Below are positions 53,767 through 63,758 of a stretch of DNA of 64,000 nt, piece by piece. The stretch spans positions 62,001-126,000 of the forward strand of contig NZ_BMVG01000002.1 in the NCBI RefSeq assembly GCF_014650595.1, written 5' to 3'. The notes beneath the pieces were generated by a model. It was not told the origin of the DNA, did not search any database, and was given only the letters and a program-made list of their open reading frames with translations. The translations under genes were made by a program, and so were the position numbers. Source of the stretch: Streptomyces alanosinicus (GTDB taxonomy: Bacteria; Actinomycetota; Actinomycetes; Streptomycetales; Streptomycetaceae). Numbering within the stretch: the stretch's first letter is position 1; the number at the start of each line of letters is the position of its first letter.

Positions 53767-54171
53767 ATGTCCGCCGTACTGTCCGACCGCCTGAAGTCGG
53801 TGCTCGACGGCAAGGTGTTCATCGTCGTCGGCACCGCCCAGCCCGACGGCAGCCCGCAGCTGTCGCCCGTCTGGGTGAAGCGGGACGGCGACGACGTCCT
53901 CTTCTCCACGACGGTCGACCGCCGCAAGTACCTGAACCTGGACCGCGACCCCCGGGTGACGGTCGTCGTCATGAACCCCGAACAGCCCTATGAGTACGCC
54001 GAGATCCGCGGCACCGCCGAGATGACGACCGACGGCGGCCTGGAACTCATCGACGAACTGAGCGAGAAGTACACCGGCAAGAAGTACGCCGCGTTCAACC
54101 CGGCCGCCGGCCAGGACGCCCCGCGCGTGGTAGTACGGATCCGGCCGCGGAAGATCGTCGGGATGCTCTGA
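53767..54171 (+). CDS. PPOX-class F420-dependent (flavin-like) oxidoreductase
   Basis: 134 aa split-barrel fold (VFIVVGTAQPDGSPQLSPVW, VLFSTTVDRRKYLNLDRDPR, YEYAEIRGTAEMTTDGG) of the PPOX/F420 family, which uses F420 or FMN to reduce small substrates. ATG 53767 has GGAGGG about 5 nt upstream. Confidence 0.87.
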   Translation: MSAVLSDRLKSVLDGKVFIVVGTAQPDGSPQLSPVWVKRDGDDVLFSTTVDRRKYLNLDRDPRVTVVVMNPEQPYEYAEIRGTAEMTTDGGLELIDELSEKYTGKKYAAFNPAAGQDAPRVVVRIRPRKIVGML

Positions 54172-54276
54172 GACACCCGGCCGCGGCGGCGGTCCGGACG
54201 GGCGGCGCGCGCGGCGGGCCCCGGGATTGTGGGGAAGGGGCGTGAGGCACCCTCCCGCGCCCACTACCCTGGAGGG

Positions 54277-55674
54277 GTGACCATTCGGCTGTACGACACC
54301 AGCGCCCGGCAGATCCGTGACTTCACCCCGCTCACGCCGGGTTGTGTCTCGATCTACCTCTGTGGCGCCACCGTGCAGGCGGCACCGCACATCGGTCATA
54401 TCCGCTCGGGCCTCAACTTCGACATCATGCGCCGCTGGTTCGCCTACCGCGGCTATGAGGTGACGTTCGTCCGGAACGTCACGGACATCGACGACAAGAT
54501 CATCGCCAAGTCCCACGAGCAGGGCCGGCCCTGGTGGTCGATCGGGTACGACAACGAGCGCGCCTTCAACGAGGGCTACACCGCCCTCGGCTGCCTGCCG
54601 CCGACGTACGAACCGCGCGCGACCGGCCACATCACCGAGATGGTCGAGATGATGCAGGGCCTGATCGAGCGCGGGCACGCCTACGCGGCCGACGGCAACG
54701 TCTACTTCGACGTGCGGTCCTTCCCGGAGTACCTCCAGCTGTCCCGGCAGGAGCTGGACAACCTGCTCCAGCCGTCCGGCGAGGGCGAGACCGGCAAGCG
54801 CGACCCGCGCGACTTCGCCATGTGGAAGTCCGCCAAGCCCGGCGAGCCGACCTGGCCGACGCCGTGGGGGCCCGGCCGCCCCGGCTGGCACCTGGAGTGC
54901 TCGGCGATGGCCCACAAGTACCTGGGCTCCGCCTTCGACATCCACGGCGGCGGCCTGGACCTGATCTTCCCGCACCATGAGAACGAGATCGCCCAGGCCA
55001 AGGCCTACGGCGACGACTTCGCCCGGTACTGGGTGCACAACGCCTGGGTGACCATGGCCGGCGACAAGATGTCCAAGTCGCTCGGCAACAGCGTCCTCGT
55101 GTCCGAGATGGTCAAGCAGTGGCGGCCCGTCGTCCTGCGCTACTACCTCGGCACCCCGCACTACCGCTCGATGATCGAGTACAGCGAGGAGGCGCTGCGC
55201 GAGGCCGAGTCGGCGTTCGCGCGGATCGAGGGCTTCATCCAGCGCGTGGTGGAGCTGGCCGGGAAGACGGTCGACCCGGCCGCCGAGGTCCCGCCCGCCT
55301 TCGCCGAGGCGATGGACGACGACCTGGGCGTCCCGCAGGCCCTCGCCGTCGTCCACACCACGGTCCGGCAGGGCAACAGCGCGCTGGCCGCCGACGACAA
55401 GGAAGCCGCCGTGGCCCGGCTCGCCGAGGTCCGCGCGATGCTCGGCGTCCTCGGCCTCGACCCGCTCGACGAGCTGTGGGCGGGCACGTCCGACCAGGGC
55501 GAGGACCTGAGCGGCGTGGTCGACAGCCTCGTCCGCCTGGTGCTGGACCAGCGCGAGTCCGCCCGCGCCCGCAAGGACTGGGCCACCGCCGACGCCATCC
55601 GCGACCAGCTCGCCCAGTCCGGGCTGGCCATCGAGGACGGCCCGCAGGGCCCGCGCTGGAGCCTCAGGGCCTAG
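54277..55674 (+). CDS. cysS: Cysteinyl-tRNA synthetase
   Basis: 465 aa class I synthetase. Zinc Cys in IYLCGATVQ, HIGH motif APHIGHIRSG, HGGGLDLIFPHHENE, KMSKS in DKMSKSLGNS. Full length with DALR-type C-terminal helices, so it is CysS rather than the shorter mycothiol ligase MshC. GTG 54277 lies in GGAGGGGTGA. Confidence 0.95.
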   Translation: MTIRLYDTSARQIRDFTPLTPGCVSIYLCGATVQAAPHIGHIRSGLNFDIMRRWFAYRGYEVTFVRNVTDIDDKIIAKSHEQGRPWWSIGYDNERAFNEGYTALGCLPPTYEPRATGHITEMVEMMQGLIERGHAYAADGNVYFDVRSFPEYLQLSRQELDNLLQPSGEGETGKRDPRDFAMWKSAKPGEPTWPTPWGPGRPGWHLECSAMAHKYLGSAFDIHGGGLDLIFPHHENEIAQAKAYGDDFARYWVHNAWVTMAGDKMSKSLGNSVLVSEMVKQWRPVVLRYYLGTPHYRSMIEYSEEALREAESAFARIEGFIQRVVELAGKTVDPAAEVPPAFAEAMDDDLGVPQALAVVHTTVRQGNSALAADDKEAAVARLAEVRAMLGVLGLDPLDELWAGTSDQGEDLSGVVDSLVRLVLDQRESARARKDWATADAIRDQLAQSGLAIEDGPQGPRWSLRA

Positions 55675-55693
55675 CCCCGGACCCGAAGATCGA

Positions 55694-55723
55694 GTGTGCC
55701 GCCCGGCCCCCCGGGCGGCACAC
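55694..55723 (+). terminator. Terminator between cysS and rlmB
   Basis: GTGTGCCGCCCGG (55694-55706), CCCC loop, CCGGGCGGCACAC (55711-55723), perfect. Confidence 0.9.
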
Positions 55724-55765
55724 TGCATAAGACGTACGTACGAAGCTCACGGAGACAGGTAACTC

Positions 55766-56707
55766 ATGGCCGCGAACAACCGCCGCATGTCCGGCAAGAA
55801 GGGCGCGCAGGTCGGCAGCGGCGGACAGCGGCGCCGGGGCCTGGAGGGCAAGGGCCCCACCCCGCCCGCCGAGATGCGCAAGGGCCACGCCAAACAGCGC
55901 GCCGCCACGTCCAAGGTCCGCCGCGCCCAGGGCCGCCCGCAGCAGCGCCGGGGCGCCGGCCGGTCGACATCCGAGATGGTCGTGGGCCGCAACCCCGTGG
56001 TCGAGGCGCTGCGCGAGGGCGTGCCCGCCTCCACCCTCTACGTCCAGCAGTTCATCGACAACGACGAGCGCGTCCGCGAGGCCCTGCAGCTCGCCGCCGA
56101 GCGCGGCGGCATCAACCTGATGGAGGCCCCGCGCCCCGAGCTGGACCGCATGACGAACGGCCTCAACCACCAGGGCCTCGTCCTGCAGGTCCCGCCGTAC
56201 GAGTACGCGCACCCCGAGGACCTCGCCGACGCCGCCTACGACGAGGGCGCCGACCCGCTGATCGTCGCGCTCGACGGCGTCACCGACCCGCGCAACCTCG
56301 GCGCCGTCGTCCGCTCCGTCTCCGCCTTCGGCGGTCACGGCGTGGTCGTGCCCGAGCGGCGCTCGGCCGGTATGACCGCCGGCGCCTGGAAGACCTCCGC
56401 CGGTACGGCCGCCCGCACCCCGGTCGCCCGCGCCACCAACCTCACCCGTGCCCTGGAGGCGTACAAGAAGGCCGGCATCGCCATCGTCGGTCTCGCCGCC
56501 GACGGCGAAGCCGAACTCGGCGACCTCGAAGCCCTCGGCGGCCCGGTCGTCATCGTGGTCGGCAGCGAGGGCAAGGGCCTGTCCCGCCTGGTCGGCGAAA
56601 CCTGCGACGTCCGTGTGCGGATCCCGATGCCGGGTGGCGCGGAGTCGCTGAACGCGGGTGTGGCGGCGGGGATCGTGCTGTACGAGGCGGCACGCAGGCG
56701 CGGCTGA
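55766..56707 (+). CDS. rlmB: 23S rRNA (guanosine-2'-O-)-methyltransferase RlmB
   Basis: 313 aa. Basic, low-complexity N-terminus ([20 protein letters not shown]), substrate-binding domain, then the SPOUT knot with [30 protein letters not shown] and [20 protein letters not shown]. Methylates the ribose of G2251 (E. coli numbering). Likely monocistronic after the cysS terminator. Confidence 0.93.
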   Translation: MAANNRRMSGKKGAQVGSGGQRRRGLEGKGPTPPAEMRKGHAKQRAATSKVRRAQGRPQQRRGAGRSTSEMVVGRNPVVEALREGVPASTLYVQQFIDNDERVREALQLAAERGGINLMEAPRPELDRMTNGLNHQGLVLQVPPYEYAHPEDLADAAYDEGADPLIVALDGVTDPRNLGAVVRSVSAFGGHGVVVPERRSAGMTAGAWKTSAGTAARTPVARATNLTRALEAYKKAGIAIVGLAADGEAELGDLEALGGPVVIVVGSEGKGLSRLVGETCDVRVRIPMPGGAESLNAGVAAGIVLYEAARRRG

Positions 56708-56858
56708 CAGGCACACCGGACGGGACTGAACACCCGTCCGGAACTTCACCCTTACGGGGGCAATCCGGCGCCCATGTGGCGTTCGCAGCCGCTTTGACGG
56801 GGTCCGGACACATCCGCCCCGGTCAAAGCAGTGTCCTAACTCCATGTCACTCGGTTAG

Positions 56859-58547
56859 ATGAGTGTGGACACCAGAACACCCCGCACACCCACGGGGGAC
56901 CGCTCGTCGGGATTCCAGTCCGGAACCGATGACGCTCCCGCGCTGAGCATGGTGAAGGTGCCGAGCGATCCGGCGCAGGTCATCGTCAACCACCCCAGCT
57001 TCCGCGTACAGCTGGGCCCGTCGGCGAAACGTACCCAGTCCTCGCGGATCGCCCGGCATCTGAGTGGCGCCCCGGAATCCGCCCGGATGCCCGTCGTGGG
57101 CACCGCGGGCCGGTCGGGCGCCGCCGGCCGCCGCCGCCCCGTCGTGTGGAGCGGCCGGTCCGCCCCTGACGACACCGGCGCCCACCGCCTCCTCCAGGCC
57201 GTGCGGGGCAGCAGCGTCCGCCACGCCGACGAGCCCGAGCCCGGCGCCACCCAGGTCATCCCGCGCGTCGACACCGGATACGGCGACACCTACGACGCGC
57301 TGGGCCAGACCGTCGAGACCCCGGTCGTCGGCCATCAGCGCACCGCCCCCGACGACACCGACGGCACCCGCCTCCTGCCGCACATGCGGACGGTCGCCGG
57401 CGCCTATGACGATCCCCCCTACGAGGGCCCCGGTTTCGCGTCGTACGAGGACTACGAGGACTACGACGACTACGCGGACGACGAGGACGCGGACCCGGAC
57501 GACCCCGACGACCCGCGCCCGGTCCGCCGGCACGGCGACGACCCGGCCCGGCACGCCTACTACCCCGGCCGCCGGATGAACCTCGGCGTCGTCCTCCTCC
57601 CGCTGCGGATCTTCCTCGGCTTCATCTCCATCTACGCCGGCATGGGCAAGCTGTGCGACCCCGTCTACTTCGACGGCGGCAGGCGCGGCTCGATGGTCAA
57701 GTGGCTCAACACCCTGCACCCCTGGGACGTCGCCGAACCGCTTCGCCAGCTCGCCCTGCACCACCCGGTCGGCTCCGGCCTCGTGATCGCCTTCCTCCAG
57801 GTGGTCGTGGGCGCCCTCACGGTCCTCGGCTGCTGGCAGCGGGTCGCCGCCGTCGTCGGCGCCCTGCTCTCCGCCGCCCTGATCGTCACGGTCAGCTGGA
57901 AGACGGTCCCCGCCTACGACGCCCCCGACATCATCTATCTCGCCGCCTGGTCCCCGCTGATCATCGCCGGTGCCCCCGTCTACTCCGTGGACGGCCGCCT
58001 CGCCGCCAGCGCCTGGCGCCGCCTCGGCCCCCGCGCCGACATCTGGGACCTGCGCAGCTACGTCCTGCGCCGCGGCGCCCTGATCACGGTCGTCACCGTC
58101 GGCCTCACCCTGCTCGTCGGCTCCCTGCTCGGCGGCGCGGTGCGCGACTCCAGCCGCGTGGTCGTCCCCGGTCCCGGCGAGGCCCCCCGTAACGACCTCC
58201 CCGGCACCCCGCTCACCCAGGGACCCGGCCGGCGGCACCAGCAGAGCCCGTCGGTCTCCGGCTCGCCCACGGGCGGCGCCACCGCCGGTGCCAGCCCGTC
58301 CGGCGCGGCGGCGACCCCGGGCGCCACCCGGTCCGCCGGCGGTACGACCACGACCCCCAGCCAGACCCAGGGCACCACGGGCCAGACCTCGCCCCGCCAG
58401 TCCGCCCCGACGGGCGGCGCCCCGAGCACCACGGCCGGCCCGACGAGTTCCGGCGGCTCCTCGACCGGCGGCGGCTCGTCCACGAGCGGCAGCGGCGGTT
58501 CGTCCTCCTCCGGCCAGCCGGGCCTGGTGGGCGGCCTGCTGGGCTGA
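56859..58547 (+). CDS. DoxX-domain membrane protein with long flanks
   Basis: 562 aa. Disordered N-terminus (residues 1-235, with an acidic DYEDYDDYADDEDADPDDP patch), DoxX domain of four TM helices (LPLRIFLGFISIYAGMGKLC, GLVIAFLQVVVGALTVLG, VVGALLSAALIVTVSWKTV, WSPLIIAGAPVYS), a further helix (LITVVTVGLTLLVGSLLGG) and an outer Ser/Gly/Thr-rich tail. DoxX proteins are quinone/thiol-linked membrane proteins. Function here unknown. Confidence 0.85.
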   Translation: MSVDTRTPRTPTGDRSSGFQSGTDDAPALSMVKVPSDPAQVIVNHPSFRVQLGPSAKRTQSSRIARHLSGAPESARMPVVGTAGRSGAAGRRRPVVWSGRSAPDDTGAHRLLQAVRGSSVRHADEPEPGATQVIPRVDTGYGDTYDALGQTVETPVVGHQRTAPDDTDGTRLLPHMRTVAGAYDDPPYEGPGFASYEDYEDYDDYADDEDADPDDPDDPRPVRRHGDDPARHAYYPGRRMNLGVVLLPLRIFLGFISIYAGMGKLCDPVYFDGGRRGSMVKWLNTLHPWDVAEPLRQLALHHPVGSGLVIAFLQVVVGALTVLGCWQRVAAVVGALLSAALIVTVSWKTVPAYDAPDIIYLAAWSPLIIAGAPVYSVDGRLAASAWRRLGPRADIWDLRSYVLRRGALITVVTVGLTLLVGSLLGGAVRDSSRVVVPGPGEAPRNDLPGTPLTQGPGRRHQQSPSVSGSPTGGATAGASPSGAAATPGATRSAGGTTTTPSQTQGTTGQTSPRQSAPTGGAPSTTAGPTSSGGSSTGGGSSTSGSGGSSSSGQPGLVGGLLG

Positions 58548-58571
58548 CGGAACGAGACGGAACGAGACGGG

Positions 58572-58605
58572 GAGAGCCCCGTACCCAAGGAGGTACGGGG
58601 CTCTC
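58572..58605. terminator. Terminator after the DoxX gene
   Basis: GAGAGCCCCGTACC (58572-58585) pairs with GGTACGGGGCTCTC (58592-58605), perfect. Confidence 0.9.
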
Positions 58606-58609
58606 CTCT

Positions 58610-58645
58610 TTCCCGATGACCGGCTTTTTCCCGATGACCGGCTTT
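58610..58645. repeat. 18-bp tandem duplication next to the nucleotidyltransferase stop
   Basis: TTCCCGATGACCGGCTTT at 58610 and 58628, ending 6 bp from the minus-strand stop. Confidence 0.9.
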
Positions 58646-58651
58646 CTTCGA

Positions 58652-59383
58652 CTACCGGCCCAGCGCCGCCAGTTCCTTCGCGGCTTCCGTCAGATCCTTC
58701 GCCGTGTCGATGGCCCGCCAGTACGCACCCTGGGGAATCGGGAACCCGTACAGCTTCCGCTCACGGGCCAGTCCGGGGAACGTCGTCCGCTCGTGATCCC
58801 CCCGCTCGGGCAGCAGCTCGGCGAACTCGGGCGAGAACACATACACACCGGCGTTGATCTCGAACGTCGACGGGGGAGCCTCGATGAAGTCGGTGATGTG
58901 CCCGAACCCGTCGGTCTCCACCGCGCCCCACGGGATACGCGGCCGCGCCAGGGACAGGGTCGCCGTGGCATCCCGCTCGGTGTGGAAGTCCGCCATGTCC
59001 CGCAGCGAGAAGCGGGTCCAGATATCGCCGTTGGTGGCGTACCAGGGCTGGTCGGGGCGGGGCAGCCGCGCCGCGGCGTACTTGAGGCCGCCGCCCCGGC
59101 CGAGCGGCTCGGTCTCCACGACGGTGGTGACCGAGACGGGCAGATCGGCGGAGTCCAGCCACTTCTGCAGGACTTCGGCGAGGTGGCCGCAGGAGACCAC
59201 GACGTCGGTCACGCCTTCCTCGGCGAGCCAGGTGAGCTGATGGCCGATGATCGGAGTGCCCGTACCGGGGATCTCGACCATCGGCTTGGGCCGGTCGTCG
59301 GTGTAGGGACGCAGCCGGGAGCCCTGGCCACCGGCCAGGACCACGGCTTGAGTGGGGCGCGACGCGGCGTTGGGATGGGTCAT
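58652..59383 (-). CDS. Sugar-phosphate nucleotidyltransferase (RmlA/ManC-like)
   Basis: 243 aa. Signature VLAGGQGSRLRPYTDDRPKP, then GLKYAAARLPRP, ATNGDIWTRF and INAGVYVFSP. Activates a hexose-1-phosphate with NTP; the exact sugar is unclear. On the minus strand TACAGT lies exactly 6 nt before ATG 59383 (leaderless). Confidence 0.9.
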   Translation of the reverse strand: MTHPNAASRPTQAVVLAGGQGSRLRPYTDDRPKPMVEIPGTGTPIIGHQLTWLAEEGVTDVVVSCGHLAEVLQKWLDSADLPVSVTTVVETEPLGRGGGLKYAAARLPRPDQPWYATNGDIWTRFSLRDMADFHTERDATATLSLARPRIPWGAVETDGFGHITDFIEAPPSTFEINAGVYVFSPEFAELLPERGDHERTTFPGLARERKLYGFPIPQGAYWRAIDTAKDLTEAAKELAALGR

Positions 59384-59478
59384 GACCGCACTGTACGTGG
59401 CGCCCCGCTCCGAGCCGCGCCGACGGCGGCACACCGCTGCGTCCAGCCGTGTCCGGTGCGTGCACCGGGGCAGGGACG

Positions 59479-59937
59479 TCAGCTGTGCGCGGCCAGCACG
59501 CCGGAGGCGAACGAGGTGTCGCACACCGGGCGGGCGTAGGACTGGGCGCGGTAGGCGCCGTACTTGCGCACCGCCGCCTGACCCAGGGCGCGGGCGATCG
59601 CGGTGCAGTGCCGGGCCAGCGAGGGGCGTCCGTTGACGGCCTGCTGGAGGTGGGTCAGGACGATGGCCGGGTTCTTCTCCTGGAGCTCGCCCATCAGCTG
59701 GTCGCGGAGCACGTCCTGCGGGGGCCGGGCCTTCTTGGCGGTGCCCGCCGCCGTGGAGACGTCCGAGGCGGTCAGCAGCGAGCTGGAGGGGCTTCCCGTC
59801 CAGTTGACCCGGGTGACCGCGAGGGTCCCCGAGAGCACCAGGACGACGGGCAGGACGAGGGCGAGAGTGCGGCCGATCCGGCGGGCAGGGCCGCCCCGAT
59901 GGCCGTGTCGCGTCTGCGGGATGGTGGAGTGCTTCAC
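59479..59937 (-). CDS. Secreted or membrane-anchored protein of unknown function
   Basis: 152 aa. N-terminal anchor after a basic stretch (RRIGRTLALVLPVVLVLSGT), then a soluble part with two Cys (HCTAIARALG, PVCDTSFASG) that could form a disulfide. TACCCT lies 7 nt before GTG 59937. No family recognised. Confidence 0.7.
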   Translation of the reverse strand: MKHSTIPQTRHGHRGGPARRIGRTLALVLPVVLVLSGTLAVTRVNWTGSPSSSLLTASDVSTAAGTAKKARPPQDVLRDQLMGELQEKNPAIVLTHLQQAVNGRPSLARHCTAIARALGQAAVRKYGAYRAQSYARPVCDTSFASGVLAAHS

Positions 59938-60083
59938 GCGTGTGAGGGTAGCGCGGGGTAATGATTTGGCGACATTTGGTCACCCCTTCGGGGGATGGAA
60001 AGGCCCCTCTTTCCGGGTAGGGGGTTGACGTGTCGCGCCCGGAATGAACGCTGTGCCGGGGTATATCCGAGGGTGGATGACAC

Positions 60084-60123
60084 ACGAAAGGGGTCCCACG
60101 GCACTCCGTGGGACCCCTTTCGT
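60084..60123 (-). terminator. Terminator downstream of msiK
   Basis: An 18-bp perfect stem (60084-60101 with 60106-60123), core AAAGGGGTCCCACGG, tetraloop CACT. Confidence 0.93.
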
Positions 60124-60146
60124 CAACTTCGGTACAAACGCCCTGC

Positions 60147-61283
<1,137 letters not shown>

Positions 61284-61519
61284 GGCTCAGAGGCCCCCTT
61301 CTACCGGCAGGAACGTGCCGGACGATCCGTTGTAGGAAGGTGGTTGGTCCAGTCCGCCCGGCGTGGTCCACGCGATGTGGTCCACGCGAGTGAACTGGCT
61401 CAGGACCGTACCTGGCGTTCACTCGATCTGTCAGTACCTGGGCCACAGTGAACTTCGCGGAAATTTTCGACAGGGGCGGGCCCAGACCTGGGTACACTGC
61501 ACGGGCGCCCCATGCGCAG

Positions 61520-61593
61520 GCCTCCTTAGCTCAGCTGGTCAGAGCGCCGCTCTTGTAAAGCGAAGGTCGTCGGTTCGAATCCGACAGGGGGCT
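61520..61593 (+). tRNA. tRNA-Thr (anticodon TGT)
   Basis: Acceptor GCCTCCT (61520-61526) pairs with AGGGGGC (61586-61592), discriminator T. D-arm AGCTCAGCTGGTCAGAGC; anticodon loop CTTGTAA with TGT; T-arm GTCGG-TTCGAAT-CCGAC. CCA is not encoded. Confidence 0.93.
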
Positions 61594-61605
61594 CGGAACA
61601 CGGTG

Positions 61606-61631
61606 CGGCCCCGGACTTCGGTCCGGGGCCG
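61606..61631 (+). terminator. UUCG terminator after tRNA-Thr
   Basis: CGGCCCCGGAC-TTCG-GTCCGGGGCCG, perfect 11-bp stem. Confidence 0.9.
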
Positions 61632-61653
61632 TTCGCGTTCGGTGCCGTCTCGT

Positions 61654-63060
61654 TCAGTGCCGTCCCGCCACCCGGTCCGCGATCTTCGCCAGCCGGGACG
61701 ACCCGGTGCCCGGGCGAAGCCGTTCCCGCTGGTCGGCCGTGCGGTAGGTGGCGTACATACCGTGGACGCCCAGCCAGCGGAAAGGTTCCGGCTCCCATTT
61801 GCGGACCTGGTGGTCGACCCAGGGGAGGTCGGTCAGCTCGGTGCGGCCGCTCTGGCCGGAGTCCTGCTGGACCAGGTCGCGCAGGGTGCGCGCGGCCAGG
61901 TTGGCGGTGGCGACACCGGAGCCGACGTAGCCGCCGGCCCAGCCGAGGCCCGTGGCGCGGTCGAGGGTCACCGTGGCGCACCAGTCGCGTGGCACACCGA
62001 GGACGCCCGACCAGGCGTAGGCGACCCGCAGACCCGCGAGGGACGGGAAGAAACGGCTGAGGATCTCGCGCAGGGCCTCGATGGTCGCCTCCTGGGTACG
62101 GCCGTCGTTGTCCGTCCGCGACCCGAAGCGATAGGGCACCCCGCGGCCGCCGAGGGCGATCCGGCCGTCGGCGGTGCGCTGGGCGTACATATAGGCGTGG
62201 GCCATGTCGCCGAGGGTCTCGCGGCCGTCCCAGCCGATCGTCGCCCACTGCTCCTCGGTCAGCGGCTCGGTGGCGATCATGGAGGAGTTCATCGGGAGCC
62301 AGGTGCGCTTCTGGCCCTTCAGGGAGGCCGTGAAGCCCTCCGTGCAGCGCAGGACGTACGAGGCGCGCACCGTGCCGTACGGGGTGATCGCGTGCCGGGG
62401 GCGGATCTCGGTCACCGGGGTCGACTCATGGATGGTGACACCGAGGGCCTCGACGGTGTCCGCGAGTCCCTTGACCAGTTTCACGGGGTGCAGCCGGGCG
62501 CCGTGCGGGGTCCAGGCGGAGCCGACGGCGTCGGCGACGCGGATCCGCTCGGCGGTCTCCCGGGCGCCGTACAGTTCCCGGTCCTTCTCGCCGTAGGACA
62601 GCTCATGCGCGTGGAAGGCCCTCAGGCGTGCCAGCTGGGCGGGTGTGGTGGCCACTTCGAGGACGCCGCCCTGGTGGATGTCGGCGTCGATGCCCTCGGC
62701 CCCGGCGACCGCGATGACCTCGGCGACCGTGTCGTTCATGGCCTTCTGCAGCCGTACGGCGGCCTCGTGACCGCGCAGTTTCGCGTACCGGTCGCGGCCG
62801 GCGATGCCGTTGTAGAGCCAGCCGCCGTTGCGGCCGGAGGCGCCGTAGCCGCAGAACTTCTGTTCGAGGACGATGATGCGCAGGAAGGGGGCGGCCTTCT
62901 TCAGGTAGTACGCCGTCCACAGGCCGGTGTAGCCGCCGCCGACGATGACGACGTCGGCCGACGTGTCGCCGGGCAGTGGTTCCCGTACGGCCGGGAGGCC
63001 GTCGTCCGCGTACCAGTAGGAGATCCCGCCGTTGACGACACTGCTTGCCGAGCTGCTCAT
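61654..63060 (-). CDS. FAD-dependent amine/amino-acid oxidase (DAO, PuuB-like)
   Basis: 468 aa. FAD-binding VVIVGGGYTGLWTAYYLKKA, E-containing VLEQKFCGYGASGRNGGW, and C-terminal GWAGGYVGSGVATANLAART. Domain order matches DAO-family gamma-glutamylputrescine-oxidase-type enzymes. Probably oxidises a polyamine derivative. Confidence 0.85.
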   Translation of the reverse strand: MSSSASSVVNGGISYWYADDGLPAVREPLPGDTSADVVIVGGGYTGLWTAYYLKKAAPFLRIIVLEQKFCGYGASGRNGGWLYNGIAGRDRYAKLRGHEAAVRLQKAMNDTVAEVIAVAGAEGIDADIHQGGVLEVATTPAQLARLRAFHAHELSYGEKDRELYGARETAERIRVADAVGSAWTPHGARLHPVKLVKGLADTVEALGVTIHESTPVTEIRPRHAITPYGTVRASYVLRCTEGFTASLKGQKRTWLPMNSSMIATEPLTEEQWATIGWDGRETLGDMAHAYMYAQRTADGRIALGGRGVPYRFGSRTDNDGRTQEATIEALREILSRFFPSLAGLRVAYAWSGVLGVPRDWCATVTLDRATGLGWAGGYVGSGVATANLAARTLRDLVQQDSGQSGRTELTDLPWVDHQVRKWEPEPFRWLGVHGMYATYRTADQRERLRPGTGSSRLAKIADRVAGRH

Positions 63061-63070
63061 GGCCGGGACG

Positions 63071-63724
63071 CTAACCCCTCGGAGCGGCCAGTGTCTCCTT
63101 CGGATTCCATGCTTTTCCGCGGCCTCTGACCAGCGGATAACAGGAGAGGCCGACCAATACGGACAGGAAGTGGCCGAGGTCGGTGAAGGTCGGCCCCTCG
63201 GCCAGGGGCAGCCCGAAGAAGATCAGCACGGCCAGCAGATAGGGGTATCGCCAGGGGGCGGCGATCCGGTAGGTGAGGACGCCGATGACCCCGGCCAGTG
63301 CGTAACTGACCCCGATGTCAAGGGTGTTGACGGCGGAGCTGGAGGCCATGCCGTCGCGGATCGCCATCAGCAGCGCCAGCTCGCTGATCAGTGAGGCCAG
63401 GATGTGCGCGAGCGCGCAGACCGCGAGCCAGCGGGCCGTGCCGAGCCAGCGTTCGGCCGACGCGTGGAAGACGCTGTACAGCACCACATAGGGGAGCCAG
63501 TGGCCGCTGTCGATCCACATCGCGCTCGCGACGAGGACCCGTACGGGATTGTGCGACAGCTCGTGGATATTGGTCGACCGCTGGCGCAGGAAATGCTGCT
63601 CGAACGCCGGTGACATCTGGTGCATCGCGACGGTGGTGAGAAAGAGGACCGCCAGCCACACATATGTGCCGGGTGCGCTGCGGATGTACGCCCACACGCC
63701 GCCGAGGCCCCGGTTAATTCGCAT
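63071..63724 (-). CDS. Rhomboid-like membrane protein
   Basis: 217 aa, about six membrane helices (YVWLAVLFLTTVAMHQM, WLPYVVLYSVFHASAERWLG, LLAVLIFFGLPLAEGP). Rhomboid-like layout, but the catalytic GxSG is not seen, and SSAVNTLDIGVSYALAG stands in that place, so it is probably a pseudoprotease. The start is uncertain: ATG 63724 or GTG 63736. Confidence 0.7.
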   Translation of the reverse strand: MRINRGLGGVWAYIRSAPGTYVWLAVLFLTTVAMHQMSPAFEQHFLRQRSTNIHELSHNPVRVLVASAMWIDSGHWLPYVVLYSVFHASAERWLGTARWLAVCALAHILASLISELALLMAIRDGMASSSAVNTLDIGVSYALAGVIGVLTYRIAAPWRYPYLLAVLIFFGLPLAEGPTFTDLGHFLSVLVGLSCYPLVRGRGKAWNPKETLAAPRG

Positions 63725-63758
63725 GAGCCGATTCACGCACGCCAGTATCGTCCGGTGG

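Noticed and set aside
54277..55674. Mycothiol ligase MshC instead of CysS
   Set aside because: Length (465 aa), full C-terminal helical region and position beside rlmB and ispF fit CysS.
61520..61593. tRNA-Thr as an integration (att) site
   Set aside because: No integrase, no duplicated tRNA 3' end and no foreign DNA next to it in the window.
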